Shown here in pieces: positions 34,215 through 42,764 of a DNA stretch of 64,000 bases; position 1 is the stretch's first letter, and every line of letters begins with the position of its first letter. The notes below the pieces were generated by a model. That model searched no databases and was not told the origin of the DNA. It saw only the letters and a list, made by a program, of their open reading frames with translations. Origin of the DNA: Deinococcales bacterium (GTDB lineage Bacteria > Deinococcota > Deinococci > Deinococcales > JAAFIG01). Both the position numbers and the translations under genes were made by a program. Location of the stretch: the NCBI GenBank assembly GCA_025352125.1, contig JANXTZ010000023.1, positions 62,001 to 126,000 on the forward strand. Reading direction: 5' to 3'.

Positions 34215-35171
34215 TTAAGGTTGTGGGAACAGGCTTTCGATGTTGAGACGGTAACCCAGTTGAAAGCCAGCATAAAAAATTCCAGCATTGGTCGCGCCAC
34301 CAAAACCTGACGCCAGCAACGCGCCAGGTCCAAGGTTGAACTCGAGGTTGGTGCCAAAACGAAGCGGCAGGGCAATGTCTTCGCGCCATGGTTCAAAAGC
34401 AAAAAAGGCGGTCAAATTGCCAGTTTTTTCTTCGTCAACGTTTAAAAAATCGTAGCTGGCATCCAGGGCAAGACCGAAAGTAAAACCACTTGGTTTGCCG
34501 CCGAGCAAGATTTCAATACCCAGACGGTACGGCGCGTCTTCGGGAACGAATTTGACACCCACCGTTGCGCCAAAGGTCAAACCACTGGTTTGCGGGGCGA
34601 GCAACGCGCCGCCAGACAGGGTGAATGCACCCGAGCGATTCTCGAGTGCTAGGGTGACCCTCGAGCTTTCAGGCACGTAACGCCCACCAAATTTGAGGGT
34701 CAGATTTCTCGAGAGACGGTATTGGGCGCTGAGTCCAACCAGGAAACTGTTGGTGCTGACAGGTTCGGGGTTGCGCTCAAAAATGATGAAGTGCTTGGCG
34801 GCATAACTCGAGGCAGTCCAGAATCCACCGTCAAGCTCGAGCGCGACAGGTCCGAGCGTCCCGCGAAGGTTGGTGCGAAAGCGCACTCCTCCGGCAAAGA
34901 TCAACTCAAAACTGGTGTCGGTCGAGGCGCGACCCAAGGGTCCAAAGTCAAAACCTGCGCCGATCAAAACACCAGCCCGTTCGGTGCTGAGGGCAAAGCC
35001 AAGGCTCAGGTCTGGATTCTCGAGCACGTTCAGATTGGACAGCGCAATTTGCGCCGAGAATTGATTGGAAGAGCCAGAAAAAACGCCTCCAGCCGTGACT
35101 TCGAGTTCGGTGGCTCGAGCATTCGCAGCAAACGCCGTCAATAAAATTAAGAAAATCAGCAATCGTTTCAT
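34215..35171 (-). CDS. exported beta-barrel-like envelope protein
   Basis: 318 residues from the ATG at 35169-35171, which begins a clean signal peptide (MKRLLIFLILLTAFAANARA). The upstream extension is out of place, and a TACACT box lies 7 nt before this ATG. The mature part is a run of amphipathic strands with Gly and aromatic ends (FGPLGRAST, FGGRYVPESS, FGATVGVKF, FYAGFQLGYRLNIE), ending in a strand as outer-membrane barrels do. Possibly a porin-like or surface barrel; no family recognised. Confidence 0.65.
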   Translation of the reverse strand: MKRLLIFLILLTAFAANARATELEVTAGGVFSGSSNQFSAQIALSNLNVLENPDLSLGFALSTERAGVLIGAGFDFGPLGRASTDTSFELIFAGGVRFRTNLRGTLGPVALELDGGFWTASSYAAKHFIIFERNPEPVSTNSFLVGLSAQYRLSRNLTLKFGGRYVPESSRVTLALENRSGAFTLSGGALLAPQTSGLTFGATVGVKFVPEDAPYRLGIEILLGGKPSGFTFGLALDASYDFLNVDEEKTGNLTAFFAFEPWREDIALPLRFGTNLEFNLGPGALLASGFGGATNAGIFYAGFQLGYRLNIESLFPQP

Positions 35172-35178
35172 CGCTAAA

Positions 35179-35184
35179 AGTGTA
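35179..35184 (-). promoter_or_regulatory. -10 box for barrel protein
   Basis: Minus-strand TACACT, 7 nt before the ATG at 35171. Confidence 0.45.
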
Positions 35185-35258
35185 CGCCAGAAAACCAAAT
35201 CCCGCACTGGCAACAGCAACAAAAACGAGAGATTCAAGAAACAGTGAACGGGCATCAC

Positions 35259-35272
35259 ATTCAAATTTGAAT
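35259..35272. promoter_or_regulatory. 14-bp palindrome upstream of split photolyase operon
   Basis: ATTCAAATTTGAAT, a perfect palindrome 19 bp before the ATG at 35292. A repressor or activator site is possible; nothing else supports it. Confidence 0.3.
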
Positions 35273-35291
35273 CTCGAGCCAGAATAGAACC

Positions 35292-36077
35292 ATGGAACTC
35301 CAGACCCAATTCTCGAGCCGTGAAGACATGACGACGTATTTGGCGCTACAACTCGAGGGTTTGTATTCGACTGAGGCGATCCCGAACGAAATCCGTGGTG
35401 GACGCCGTGCCGCACTCGAGCAACTCGAGAAATTTAAAGCCGTCGGTTACGGCAAACGTAATTTTGTGGCATCACACACCTCGAGGCTCTCGGCGTACCT
35501 GCGGCACGGTGTGCTCTCGATGGCAGAGGTTGCCGCCCACGTTCGAAAAAACGCCAACGGACGTGAGAAAATCGAGTTTTTGAAGCAACTCGCCTGGCGC
35601 GAATTTTTCTTGCTGGTCTTGGAACAAGAGGGTATTGGAGTGCTCGAGAATCTTGAAGCGCCAAAGTACGCCACAAAATGGCAGAATGATTTGCCCGAAG
35701 ATATTCTGGAAGCCAGAACAGGCTTGCCTTGCGTTGATACCTGGGTTGAAAAATTGATTGAAACTGGGTACATGCACAATCACGAACGCCTGTGGTTTGC
35801 CGCTTACGTCACGCATTGGCGCATGACAGACTGGAAAGCGGGTTACGACTTTTTTCGTGAGCACCTGCTCGACGGTGACATTGCCAGCAACGCCCTGTCC
35901 TGGCAGTGGGTGGCGAGCACGTTCAGTTCAAAACCGTATTTCATGAACCAGCAAAACATTCAAAAATTCTCTTCTGACGCGTACTGCTCGAGTTGCCGCG
36001 CCGTTTGTCCATTCAGAAAATCGTATCCAGACCTCGAACGTTCACTGTTTGGTCAAGATTACGGTTGGTCGTCATGA
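35292..36077 (+). CDS. photolyase/cryptochrome FAD-binding domain as separate protein
   Basis: 261 residues equal to the C-terminal half of a photolyase. The FAD-cradle motifs are all there: SHTSRLSAYLRHGVLS, FLKQLAWREFFLLVL, MHNHERLWFAAYVTHW, WKAGYDFFREHLLDGDIASN and the ALSWQWVAS tryptophan region. A C-terminal CSSCRAVCPF has three Cys close together. There is no N-terminal alpha/beta domain; that is encoded by the next gene. The order is thus inverted relative to a normal photolyase. Predicted to bind FAD and act in light-driven DNA repair or sensing with its partner. Confidence 0.85.
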   Translation: MELQTQFSSREDMTTYLALQLEGLYSTEAIPNEIRGGRRAALEQLEKFKAVGYGKRNFVASHTSRLSAYLRHGVLSMAEVAAHVRKNANGREKIEFLKQLAWREFFLLVLEQEGIGVLENLEAPKYATKWQNDLPEDILEARTGLPCVDTWVEKLIETGYMHNHERLWFAAYVTHWRMTDWKAGYDFFREHLLDGDIASNALSWQWVASTFSSKPYFMNQQNIQKFSSDAYCSSCRAVCPFRKSYPDLERSLFGQDYGWSS

Positions 36078-36499
36078 GCGTACTGGTCTGGTTGCACGGT
36101 GGCAGCCTGTCGCCCACCGACCCAGCGCTTTTGGCAAACCCAAATGCACCCGCAATATTTGTGTTCGACAAACCGTTTCTCGAGCGGACCCGCATCAGTT
36201 TTGGGCGTTTGCAATTTATCTTTGAAAGTGTACTCGAATGCGTTGAGGCACGCGAGCATCGGCTGTGCGTTGGCATTCAGAGCGAAGAAATAATTGCGTT
36301 TGCCCGCTCGAGAAACTGCACCCAAATCCATGTGACCTTCGTTGCCAGCCCAGAATTGGATCGCACCATTGACGCACTCGAGGAGGCAGGTTTTAAAGTC
36401 GTGCTCCATCACCTCGAGCGGCTGACCAGTTATTCGGGGCAGGTGAAACGCTTTAGCGCCTTCTGGAAACGGGTTGAAACGGAGGTCTGGAAGCCATGA
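36074..36499 (+). CDS. photolyase N-terminal alpha/beta domain as separate protein
   Basis: 141 residues from the ATG at 36074, which overlaps the previous stop (ATGA). The sequence [21 protein letters not shown], then [25 protein letters not shown] and [17 protein letters not shown] is the Rossmann-like antenna domain of photolyases, which normally precedes the FAD domain in one chain. It presumably assembles with the 35292-36077 product. Antenna-pigment binding cannot be told from the sequence. Confidence 0.8.
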   Translation: MSVLVWLHGGSLSPTDPALLANPNAPAIFVFDKPFLERTRISFGRLQFIFESVLECVEAREHRLCVGIQSEEIIAFARSRNCTQIHVTFVASPELDRTIDALEEAGFKVVLHHLERLTSYSGQVKRFSAFWKRVETEVWKP

Positions 36500-36654
36500 A
36501 CACCAAGACTTTTGGCGGTGGCAAAAAACCATCGGAACGCCCCAGCAAAATCTGTCCCGTCTGCCAAAAGCCGTTTGCCTGGCGTAAAAAATGGGCGAGG
36601 GATTGGGAGAACGTGATTTACTGTTCTGAAAAGTGCAAGAAAACCCGAGCTTAG
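36496..36654 (+). CDS. DUF2256 small zinc-ribbon-like protein
   Basis: 52 residues: basic start, then [20 protein letters not shown] and [10 protein letters not shown], giving CxxC and CxxxC, the DUF2256 pattern. The ATG at 36496 overlaps the previous stop by 4 nt, so it is the third gene of the photolyase operon. DUF2256 genes are often found next to cryptochrome/photolyase genes, so a role as a partner or stabiliser is likely though undefined. Likely binds zinc. Confidence 0.85.
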   Translation: MNTKTFGGGKKPSERPSKICPVCQKPFAWRKKWARDWENVIYCSEKCKKTRA

Positions 36655-36690
36655 AAACTGGGATTCAATAATTTCCTGATTTCGCGGGAA

Positions 36691-36715
36691 GGGTGAACAC
36701 AAGGTTCACCCCTAC
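36691..36715. repeat. palindromic intergenic repeat
   Basis: 8-bp inverted repeat (GGGTGAAC, 36691-36698; GTTCACCC, 36704-36711) followed by CTAC. Same ...CCCCTAC end as the repeat at 25.3 kb. It faces the longer repeat that begins 16 bp on. Confidence 0.6.
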
Positions 36716-36730
36716 AGGATAATGTTTTTT

Positions 36731-36793
36731 TGTAGGGGCGCTGCTTCTTGACCATAAAATGCACCTTGCGGACATGATCGCTTGCTGCGCCTT
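36731..36793. repeat. dispersed repeat, family with TTGACCATAAA core (copy A)
   Basis: About 63 bp: starts TGTAGGGGCG, core CTTCTTGACCATAAAA then GCACCT, CGGACATGATCGCTTG, ends GCGCC. Same orientation as copies at 38739-38798 and 48464-48524. Lies in the gap between convergent DUF2256 and HAD genes. Confidence 0.7.
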
Positions 36794-36823
36794 GCATTTA
36801 CGGCTTTTAATTCGGGACAAATC

Positions 36824-37480
36824 CTAAGAATTCTTGAAAAGCGCTAAACATTCAACATAATCTGATACCGCCCAAGTCGCACCAGCCTCGAGCAGCGCAG
36901 CTTTGCTTTGCATGGTGGCAACTCCCACCACCCGAGCGCCCGCAGCGACACCAGAATGCACCCCAATCAAAGAGTCTTCAAAGACCAGACAATCTTTGGC
37001 TGCAAAACCCAACTTGCTTGCACCAAGCGCGAACGGTTCGGGGTCGGGCTTGCCGCGTTTCACGTCCTCGCCCATGACCCGAACTTTAAACCGAGACTCG
37101 AGGTTTAAATCGCCCAACACAAATTTGGTGTTCTTAAAGTCGGCACTGGTCACAAGCGCGATTTTCACGCCCTGCTGCTCGAGATAATCCAGAAACCCGA
37201 GCAACCCCGCGACTGGCACGATTTTTCCTCTGGCAATTTCACGGTATTTGGCTTCTTTGTACTCGTGAAATTCGTCGGCGCTGGCATCGTCGGGAAACAC
37301 ATTGCCGAGCAAACTCTCGACGATGGCTTTGGTTTTGCCGCCGTGCACTTTGGTTTCGGTTTTGGAAAGTACATAACCGTAACGCTCGAGCAGGCAAACC
37401 TCCCAGGCTTCATGGTGCAACTGCGCGTTTTCGGCAAGCGTGCCGTCCATGTCAAAAAGTACCGCTTTAAAATCAATCAT
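36824..37480 (-). CDS. HAD-superfamily phosphatase, beta-phosphoglucomutase-like
   Basis: 218 residues of HAD subfamily IA: motif I VLFDMDGTLAEN (nucleophile Asp and acid Asp), helical cap (HHEAWEVCLLERYG), motif II ALVTSADF, motif III Lys in KRGKPDPEPF and motif IV FEDSLIGVHSG. The cap resembles beta-phosphoglucomutase or small sugar-phosphate phosphatases. Its start overlaps the upstream transporter stop by 4 nt, so sugar uptake followed by phosphate handling is a fair guess. Confidence 0.88.
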   Translation of the reverse strand: MIDFKAVLFDMDGTLAENAQLHHEAWEVCLLERYGYVLSKTETKVHGGKTKAIVESLLGNVFPDDASADEFHEYKEAKYREIARGKIVPVAGLLGFLDYLEQQGVKIALVTSADFKNTKFVLGDLNLESRFKVRVMGEDVKRGKPDPEPFALGASKLGFAAKDCLVFEDSLIGVHSGVAAGARVVGVATMQSKAALLEAGATWAVSDYVECLALFKNS

Positions 37481-38637
37481 GAATTCACCAATTTTTTAGC
37501 ACTCGAGAGACGCATGATTAAGAACACCGAAAAAACCATCAGTATCGAGACAATCACATACGCTACCGGCACGCGTTGAATGTTTTTGCCCGACAAAAGT
37601 TCCATGACATATGGCGTGGCGACACCACCAAAATTAGCGCCCGCAATCACGATGCTGGCATTGGCGAGGCTGCCGCCCAAGGCTCTGCTCATCCAGACAA
37701 AACCCGTTGGAAAAATGGGACCGCAGGCGATTCCTGCCAGCGTGTAAGCAATTGGGGCAATCACACCAATGCCCGTGAGTGACAAACTTGCAGCCACCAA
37801 AACCGCGCTGCCAAGCACGATACTCGAGGGAGAAAAACGCGAGGCAAAGGGTGCGATCAGCAAGCGACCGAGGGCAATTCCGCCCCAGAACAAGGAGTTG
37901 ACAAAAGCAGCGTTTTGTTCAGTCCAAGAAAACACTTTGACCAAATGCGTGGTTTCAGACGATGCGGCACCGACTTCGACCAGCACATACGTCCAAAACA
38001 ACAGTAAAAAACCACTCAGGATCGAAACATTGACTGGCATAACATTTTTCGCACTCGAGCTTTCACTCTTGACCATGTGCGCATCGAGTTCACGGCTCGA
38101 GAAGAACAAAAACAGCACCAAGCCACTGAAACATGCCGCGATCAAAAATGGAATACCGTAATTGCCTGGAATAAAACCGATCAGCAACGGTCCAAGAATT
38201 GCGCCGACCCCAAACAAGGCGTTGACAACGTTGCTCATGGCGGCACCGCGATCACCGAAACCGCTCGAGAAGAGGTTGTTGATGCTGACATCGATGCCGC
38301 CAAAACCCAAACCCATGATGAACGCCGCCAGCAACACCAGAATCCAGGACGGTGCGAACGCCACACCCAGACAACCCAGCACCAGGAACAAACTCGAGAG
38401 GCTGAGACGCAACCTCGTGCCGAGCCATCTCTCGAGTTGGGTTTGAGCCATGATGCCCAGCACCGAACCCGCGAAATGCGCACTGACCACCGTTCCAGGA
38501 TTGCCCAGAAAACCCATGCCGCTCGAGAGTTCAAAGCGTTTGGTGAACATCAGATACGCGGGTCCGTACATGGCTTGGATGGCACCGATGCAGGTGAAGG
38601 CGACAAAACCACCGATGGTTGCGTTACGAGAAAGCAC
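37477..38637 (-). CDS. MFS transporter, sugar-permease-like
   Basis: 386 residues, about 12 hydrophobic segments (e.g. GGFVAFTCIGAIQAMYG, LVLLAAFIMGLGFGGID, FLIAACFSGLVLFLFF, VAYVIVSILMVFSVFLIM). The loop SVLGIMAQTQLERWLGTRL fits MFS motif A. The early GxxxxxxYGP and the GGIDVSINNLF region recall fucose/FucP-like and related permeases. Substrate unknown. GTG start at 38635-38637 lies 6 nt after TATACT. Translationally coupled to the HAD phosphatase. Confidence 0.85.
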   Translation of the reverse strand: MLSRNATIGGFVAFTCIGAIQAMYGPAYLMFTKRFELSSGMGFLGNPGTVVSAHFAGSVLGIMAQTQLERWLGTRLRLSLSSLFLVLGCLGVAFAPSWILVLLAAFIMGLGFGGIDVSINNLFSSGFGDRGAAMSNVVNALFGVGAILGPLLIGFIPGNYGIPFLIAACFSGLVLFLFFSSRELDAHMVKSESSSAKNVMPVNVSILSGFLLLFWTYVLVEVGAASSETTHLVKVFSWTEQNAAFVNSLFWGGIALGRLLIAPFASRFSPSSIVLGSAVLVAASLSLTGIGVIAPIAYTLAGIACGPIFPTGFVWMSRALGGSLANASIVIAGANFGGVATPYVMELLSGKNIQRVPVAYVIVSILMVFSVFLIMRLSSAKKLVNS

Positions 38638-38643
38638 GGCTCG

Positions 38644-38670
38644 AGTATAACGGGTTTACTTTTATTTCAA
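38644..38670 (-). promoter_or_regulatory. leaderless promoter of MFS-HAD operon
   Basis: Minus-strand -10 TATACT (38644-38649), 6 nt before the GTG; TTGAAA (38665-38670) lies 15 bp further up as a possible -35, a little short. Confidence 0.5.
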
Positions 38671-38738
38671 GACTTGTCTACAGGGTTGCGATAGCCAGAA
38701 ATGCAAACTCGAGTCTGGTTCAAGTTTCTCGAGATACA

Positions 38739-38798
38739 GAGGCGTGCCTCTTGACCATAAACGTGCACCTGACGGGCATGGTCGCCTCGCCGCTACAA
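38739..38798. repeat. dispersed repeat (copy B)
   Basis: About 60 bp: GAGGCGTGCCTC, then TTGACCATAAACGTGCACCT, GACGGGCATGGTCGCC and an end TCGCCGCTAC. The outer parts match the 25.3-kb palindrome, as if the TTGACC core were inserted inside that hairpin. Confidence 0.7.
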
Positions 38799-38806
38799 GT
38801 TTCTGT

Positions 38807-39838
38807 TCAACGGTCTTCAAATCCCAAAAGCACATTGACGGCATTGACACCAATCTCTTCGACAGCGTAGCCGCCCTCCATCACGAACAACGTGGGTTTA
38901 CCCAGCTTGGCAATTCGAGCGCCAATTTTCAGGTAATCGGGCGTCTCGAGCAAAAATTGTGAGATCGGGTCATGTTTGAACGTGTCCACCCCGAGCGACA
39001 CCAGCAGCACCTCTGGCGCGTACCGCTCGAGGTTCTGGCAGGCAAGCTCGAGGTTGGCATTCCAGGTTTCAAAGCTTGTGCCGTGAGGCATCGGGTAATT
39101 GATGTTGAAACCCTCGCCTGCGCCACTGCCAGTCTCGTCGCCATAACCCAGAAAGTACGGGTATTCGACGCTGGGATCGCCGTGCAAGTTCACAAGCAGC
39201 ACATCGGCGCGGTCATAAAAAATGGCTTGCGTGCCGTTGCCGTGGTGGTAATCAATGTCAAGGATTGCCACTCGAGCCGCGCCATTGTCCAGAAAATACT
39301 GCGCCGCAACTGCCACGTTGTTGAAAAAACAGTAACCACCCATGTAATCGGCTGCCGCATGATGTCCAGGCGGGCGGCACAGGCTAAAGACACCGCTCGA
39401 GCCGTTCTTCACCATTTCCGCGCCCGTAAGCGCCACGTTGACGCTGCCGGTGATCGCCTGCCAGGTGGTCGGCGTGATCGGCGCTGCCGCGTCCAAACTG
39501 TAAAAACCCAGTTTGGCTTCAATTGCCACTGGCGCTCGAGTTTGGTTCATTTGCCGCACCGCCCAGGTGTAAGGCAGCGCGTGTTTGGCGTGACCCGCCG
39601 CCGTCCACTCATTCCAGGCATTCTCGAGGAATTGCACGTAAGGCGCAGTATGAATGCGTTTGATCGGCTCGAGTCCAAAATCTTTTGGCGCAAGGATTTC
39701 GCCAAGGTGAACCGCTTTGACTCGAGCGTGAATGATTTCGGCACGGCGCGGCATTTCAAAGACTGGCACAAGACCGTCAGCGACCAGTTCAAAATCGCCG
39801 TGTTGCAATTTGTGGTTTTCGGAATAGATGGTTTTCAT
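38807..39838 (-). CDS. acetylpolyamine amidohydrolase-like HDAC-family enzyme
   Basis: 343 residues of the arginase/deacetylase fold. Active-site landmarks: LCRPPGHHAAADYMGGYCFFNN (tandem His), ILDIDYHHGNGTQAIFY (zinc Asp and His), VSLGVDTFKHDP (second zinc Asp), EGGYAVEEIG at the end. The N-terminal MKTIYSENHKLQHGDFEL and the insert after LVPVFEMP match bacterial acetylpolyamine amidohydrolases rather than AcuC. It would release acetate from acetylated polyamines in the cytosol. It lies directly downstream of potABCD on the same strand, which supports that role. Confidence 0.87.
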   Translation of the reverse strand: MKTIYSENHKLQHGDFELVADGLVPVFEMPRRAEIIHARVKAVHLGEILAPKDFGLEPIKRIHTAPYVQFLENAWNEWTAAGHAKHALPYTWAVRQMNQTRAPVAIEAKLGFYSLDAAAPITPTTWQAITGSVNVALTGAEMVKNGSSGVFSLCRPPGHHAAADYMGGYCFFNNVAVAAQYFLDNGAARVAILDIDYHHGNGTQAIFYDRADVLLVNLHGDPSVEYPYFLGYGDETGSGAGEGFNINYPMPHGTSFETWNANLELACQNLERYAPEVLLVSLGVDTFKHDPISQFLLETPDYLKIGARIAKLGKPTLFVMEGGYAVEEIGVNAVNVLLGFEDR

Positions 39839-39902
39839 AATTTATTGACCTTAAGAAACAGCGCGATACTCGAGAATTTGAAGATGGACGGCTGGTCACG
39901 CC

Positions 39903-39990
39903 ACCCTCATCCCCAACCCTTCTTGCCCCTTACAGCAGCACCTTCGGGCTTGGGGCGCTTCTCCCGCTTCGGGAGAAGGGAGCATAGGCT
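39903..39990. repeat. dispersed hairpin repeat between potD and amidohydrolase
   Basis: Begins CCCTCATCCCCAACCCTTCT, which matches the start of the element at 48363-48416 at 19 of 20 bases, and contains the strong hairpin CTTCTCCC / GGGAGAAG (39959-39977). Not followed by a T-run on either strand, so a repeat rather than a terminator. Confidence 0.6.
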
Positions 39991-40011
39991 CCTTACACGT
40001 GTGGCTCGAGA

Positions 40012-41064
40012 TTACCGCTTCAACCTCGTCCAAACCTTGTCACGCAGGGCAATGGCGGCGTTGGAACAGATTTTGTTGGGACGGAAACGGCTGGTCATGT
40101 TGGCTGGTGTGTTCACGGCTGGGTCGGCATTTAATGCGGCGTCAAAGAACTTGCTCGAGCCTTTGATGCTGTTGTTGTACCCCGTGAAATTGCTGGCGAT
40201 GGCGATGACGGCGGGAGACATCATCCAGTTGATGAACTTGACGGCTTCGGCTTTGTTCTTGGCGGTTTTTGGCACGGCGAAATTGTCGTTCCAGAAACTC
40301 ATGCCCTCTTTGGGGTAAACGAAGACGGCGGTTTTCAGTTTTTCTTTGGTGCGGTGCGCCGCGCCGTTCCACTGGTGGTGCATGATGACCTCGCCCGCCT
40401 GCATCCGCTCAATCGTGCCGTCGGAATTGTAGGCTGCCAGGTACGGTTTTTGCTTTTCCAAGAGTGCCAGAATCTTCTCGCCGACTTTGGCATCGGTGGT
40501 GCAGGTGTCCGTGCCAAGGTAAAACGAGGCGGCGTTCCACATCTCGAGCGGGTCGTTGAGGGCAACGATCTGACCTTTTAAGACTTCGGGCGGTTCAAAG
40601 AATGATTTCCAGGAATCCTCGAGTTTGCCGCCTGGAACCCGAGCGGAATCGTAGGTGAAGCCGGTCACGCCCCACATGTACGGCGCGGAGTAATCTCGAG
40701 TCGCGTCGAATGGCGGTTTGATCGAGAAGCTTTGAACGTTTTTAAAATTGGTGAGCTTGCTTGCCCCAATTTTCTCGAGGATGCCCTCATCGATCATGAT
40801 TTTGACCATGTAATCGGATGGCACGATCACGTCGTAACCTGTCGCACCCGCCTTGAGTTTTGCCAGCAGGGATTCGTTCGAGTCGTACACGTCCAAATTG
40901 ACGCGCACACCCGTTTCTTTCTCGTATTTTTTGAGGAGGTCTGGCGGAATGTAATTCGACCAGTTGTACAAGTTGATGGTGGCTTTGGGTGACTGCGCGT
41001 AGCCGATGGCAGCCAGCGCAGGCAAAGCAAGAATTCCGAGGGCAGCGAGCAATTTCTGATTCAT
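40012..41064 (-). CDS. potD: spermidine/putrescine-binding protein
   Basis: 350 residues. Signal peptide LAALGILALPALAAIGYAQ, then the PotD opening INLYNWSNYIPPDLLKKYEKETG, YDVIVPSDYMVKIMI, LNDPLEMWNAA and FVYPKEGMSFWNDNFAVPK, whose aromatic and acidic residues bind the polyamine. Periplasmic receptor for the PotABC importer. GGAGGATGT precedes the ATG. Last gene of the pot operon, 24 bp after potC. No lipobox, so it is free in the periplasm. Confidence 0.94.
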   Translation of the reverse strand: MNQKLLAALGILALPALAAIGYAQSPKATINLYNWSNYIPPDLLKKYEKETGVRVNLDVYDSNESLLAKLKAGATGYDVIVPSDYMVKIMIDEGILEKIGASKLTNFKNVQSFSIKPPFDATRDYSAPYMWGVTGFTYDSARVPGGKLEDSWKSFFEPPEVLKGQIVALNDPLEMWNAASFYLGTDTCTTDAKVGEKILALLEKQKPYLAAYNSDGTIERMQAGEVIMHHQWNGAAHRTKEKLKTAVFVYPKEGMSFWNDNFAVPKTAKNKAEAVKFINWMMSPAVIAIASNFTGYNNSIKGSSKFFDAALNADPAVNTPANMTSRFRPNKICSNAAIALRDKVWTRLKR

Positions 41065-41088
41065 ACATCCTCCGATTCGATCTCGAGC

Positions 41089-41877
41089 TTATTTTTTCTG
41101 GCTGATGAAAAACGAGAGCATCACGATCACGAGCGAAGCCGCGAACAAAAGCGTGGATATGGCGTTGACTTCTGGAGAGATTCCAGTGCGAATCATACCG
41201 AAAATATAAACTGGAAGTGTGGTCGCGCCCGCGCCCGCGACAAAAAAAGTGATCACGAAGTCATCCATGCTGGTGATGAACGCCAGCATCGCGCCGGAAA
41301 CAATTCCTGGCAGCAGCAATGGCAGGGTCACTCGAGCGAAGGCTTGCCAGGGACGGGCGTACAAATCCGAGGCAGCCTCGAGCAGTTTGGGGTCCAAACC
41401 CTCGAGTCGCGCCCGAATCGGCAGGTAGGCAAACGGTATGCAGAACACGACGTGCGCGATGATCACGGTGGTCAAGCCAAGCTCGAGTCCGATGGCGAGA
41501 AAAAACAGCAAACTGGCGACGGCGGTCACGATTTCGGGAACGAGCAACGGCAAGCCGACCAAGCCGTTGAAGGCATTTTGGGCTTTGAAAGCTTTTCCAG
41601 CCATGCCCACCGCCGCCATCGTGGCAAAAACGGTTGAGACAACGGTGGCAACCAACGCGACAATCAATGAGTTCTGGGCGGCACGCAGAATGTTGGGATT
41701 CTCGAGCACGTTTTTGTACCAGTCAAAACTGAAGGTCGTCCAGATGGTGGCGGTTTGATTCTGATTGAAACTCAAAACAATCAGCACAATGATTGGAACG
41801 TACAAAAACGCGAAAAACGCGACCATCAACACCCCAAGGCTCGGGTAACGCCAGAGTGGGTTGCGCGGGTTGATCAT
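41089..41877 (-). CDS. potC: polyamine ABC transporter permease
   Basis: 262 residues from the ATG at 41875-41877, which overlaps the potB stop (ATGA); a longer frame inside potB is spurious. Six membrane segments of the binding-protein-dependent type, opening LGVLMVAFFAFLYVPIIVLIVLSF, with the cytoplasmic EAA loop EAASDLYARPWQAFARVTLPLLLPG that docks to PotA. With PotB it forms the channel. Confidence 0.93.
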   Translation of the reverse strand: MINPRNPLWRYPSLGVLMVAFFAFLYVPIIVLIVLSFNQNQTATIWTTFSFDWYKNVLENPNILRAAQNSLIVALVATVVSTVFATMAAVGMAGKAFKAQNAFNGLVGLPLLVPEIVTAVASLLFFLAIGLELGLTTVIIAHVVFCIPFAYLPIRARLEGLDPKLLEAASDLYARPWQAFARVTLPLLLPGIVSGAMLAFITSMDDFVITFFVAGAGATTLPVYIFGMIRTGISPEVNAISTLLFAASLVIVMLSFFISQKK

Positions 41878-42764
41878 TGCGTTAAACTTCCCTTGCCACG
41901 GAATCGCAGGGCGTAAATCAGCATGAACATCAAGACCACCGCCAGCAGCGCAAACGAGAGCGCCGCGCCGAATGGCCAGTTTCTCGAGACGCCAAATTGT
42001 TGTTGAATCAAATTGCCGATCATTAACGTTTTTGCACCGCCGAGCAATTCTGGAATAAAAAATGTGCCGAGCGCTGGGACAAACACCAGTATGCAGCCCG
42101 CGACCATGCCAGGTGCGGCGAGTGGAATCACGATGCGCCGCATGGTTTGCCACCTGTTCGCATACAAATCGTATGCCGCCTCGAGCAAGCGCCAGTCGAG
42201 TTTCTCGAGGCTGGTGTAAATCGGCAAGACCATGAACGGCAAGAAGGCGTAAACCAGACCGATTTGCACGGCGATTGGGGTGTACATCGCGTTGATTGGC
42301 GTGTTCAGGACACCGAGGCTGTGAAGGCTCGAGTCGATCAGACCGCCGTTTCTGAGGAGCAAAATCCAGGCGTAGGTGCGCACCAGCAAATTTGTCCAGA
42401 ATGGAATGGTGATCAAAAGCATCAGCCAGGTGCGGTGCTTGGGCGTTTGAAGCGCAATGTAAAACGCGACTGGAAAAGCGGTCAGAAGCGTCAGAAATGT
42501 GGTGATTCCTGCCAACTGAAACGACCTCGAGAAAATCGAGAGGTAATCGGTGTTGAACACCAAATGATCGCTGAGGTCGCGGTCAAACAAAAATTTAAGA
42601 TACGCCTCGGGCGTGTAACTGCCCCATTTAACGCCGCCAAACTGTCCAGCCTCGAGCCACGACATGAGCGCCATCAAAAGCATCGGCAACAGCATGAAGA
42701 CAAAAATCAGGATCGCGGCGGGTGAAATCAGGGCGTACCGTCCGACCAGACTCGAGCGCTTCAT
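41874..42764 (-). CDS. potB: polyamine ABC transporter permease
   Basis: 296 residues, six membrane segments ([20 protein letters not shown] first; [37 protein letters not shown]). EAA loop [25 protein letters not shown]. The N-terminal periplasmic stretch with [21 protein letters not shown] is typical of PotB. ATGA overlaps on both sides with potA and potC give tight coupling. Confidence 0.93.
   Translation of the reverse strand: MKRSSLVGRYALISPAAILIFVFMLLPMLLMALMSWLEAGQFGGVKWGSYTPEAYLKFLFDRDLSDHLVFNTDYLSIFSRSFQLAGITTFLTLLTAFPVAFYIALQTPKHRTWLMLLITIPFWTNLLVRTYAWILLLRNGGLIDSSLHSLGVLNTPINAMYTPIAVQIGLVYAFLPFMVLPIYTSLEKLDWRLLEAAYDLYANRWQTMRRIVIPLAAPGMVAGCILVFVPALGTFFIPELLGGAKTLMIGNLIQQQFGVSRNWPFGAALSFALLAVVLMFMLIYALRFRGKGSLTQ

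Noticed and set aside
35172-35309. N-terminal extension of the barrel protein by 46 codons
   Set aside because: A clean signal peptide begins at 35171 with a -10 box 7 nt upstream; the extension would mask it and overlap the photolyase start.
39959-39977. Hairpin CTTCTCCC/GGGAGAAG as a terminator between potD and the amidohydrolase
   Set aside because: No T-run on either strand, and the surrounding sequence belongs to a dispersed repeat found again inside addB.
38972-40318. 448-codon plus-strand frame over the amidohydrolase and potD ends
   Set aside because: Antisense to two clear enzyme genes and crosses the repeat between them; no motif.
41878-42153. 92-codon extension of potC into potB
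   Set aside because: Different-frame reading of potB; the ATG at 41877 overlaps the potB stop and begins the family sequence.
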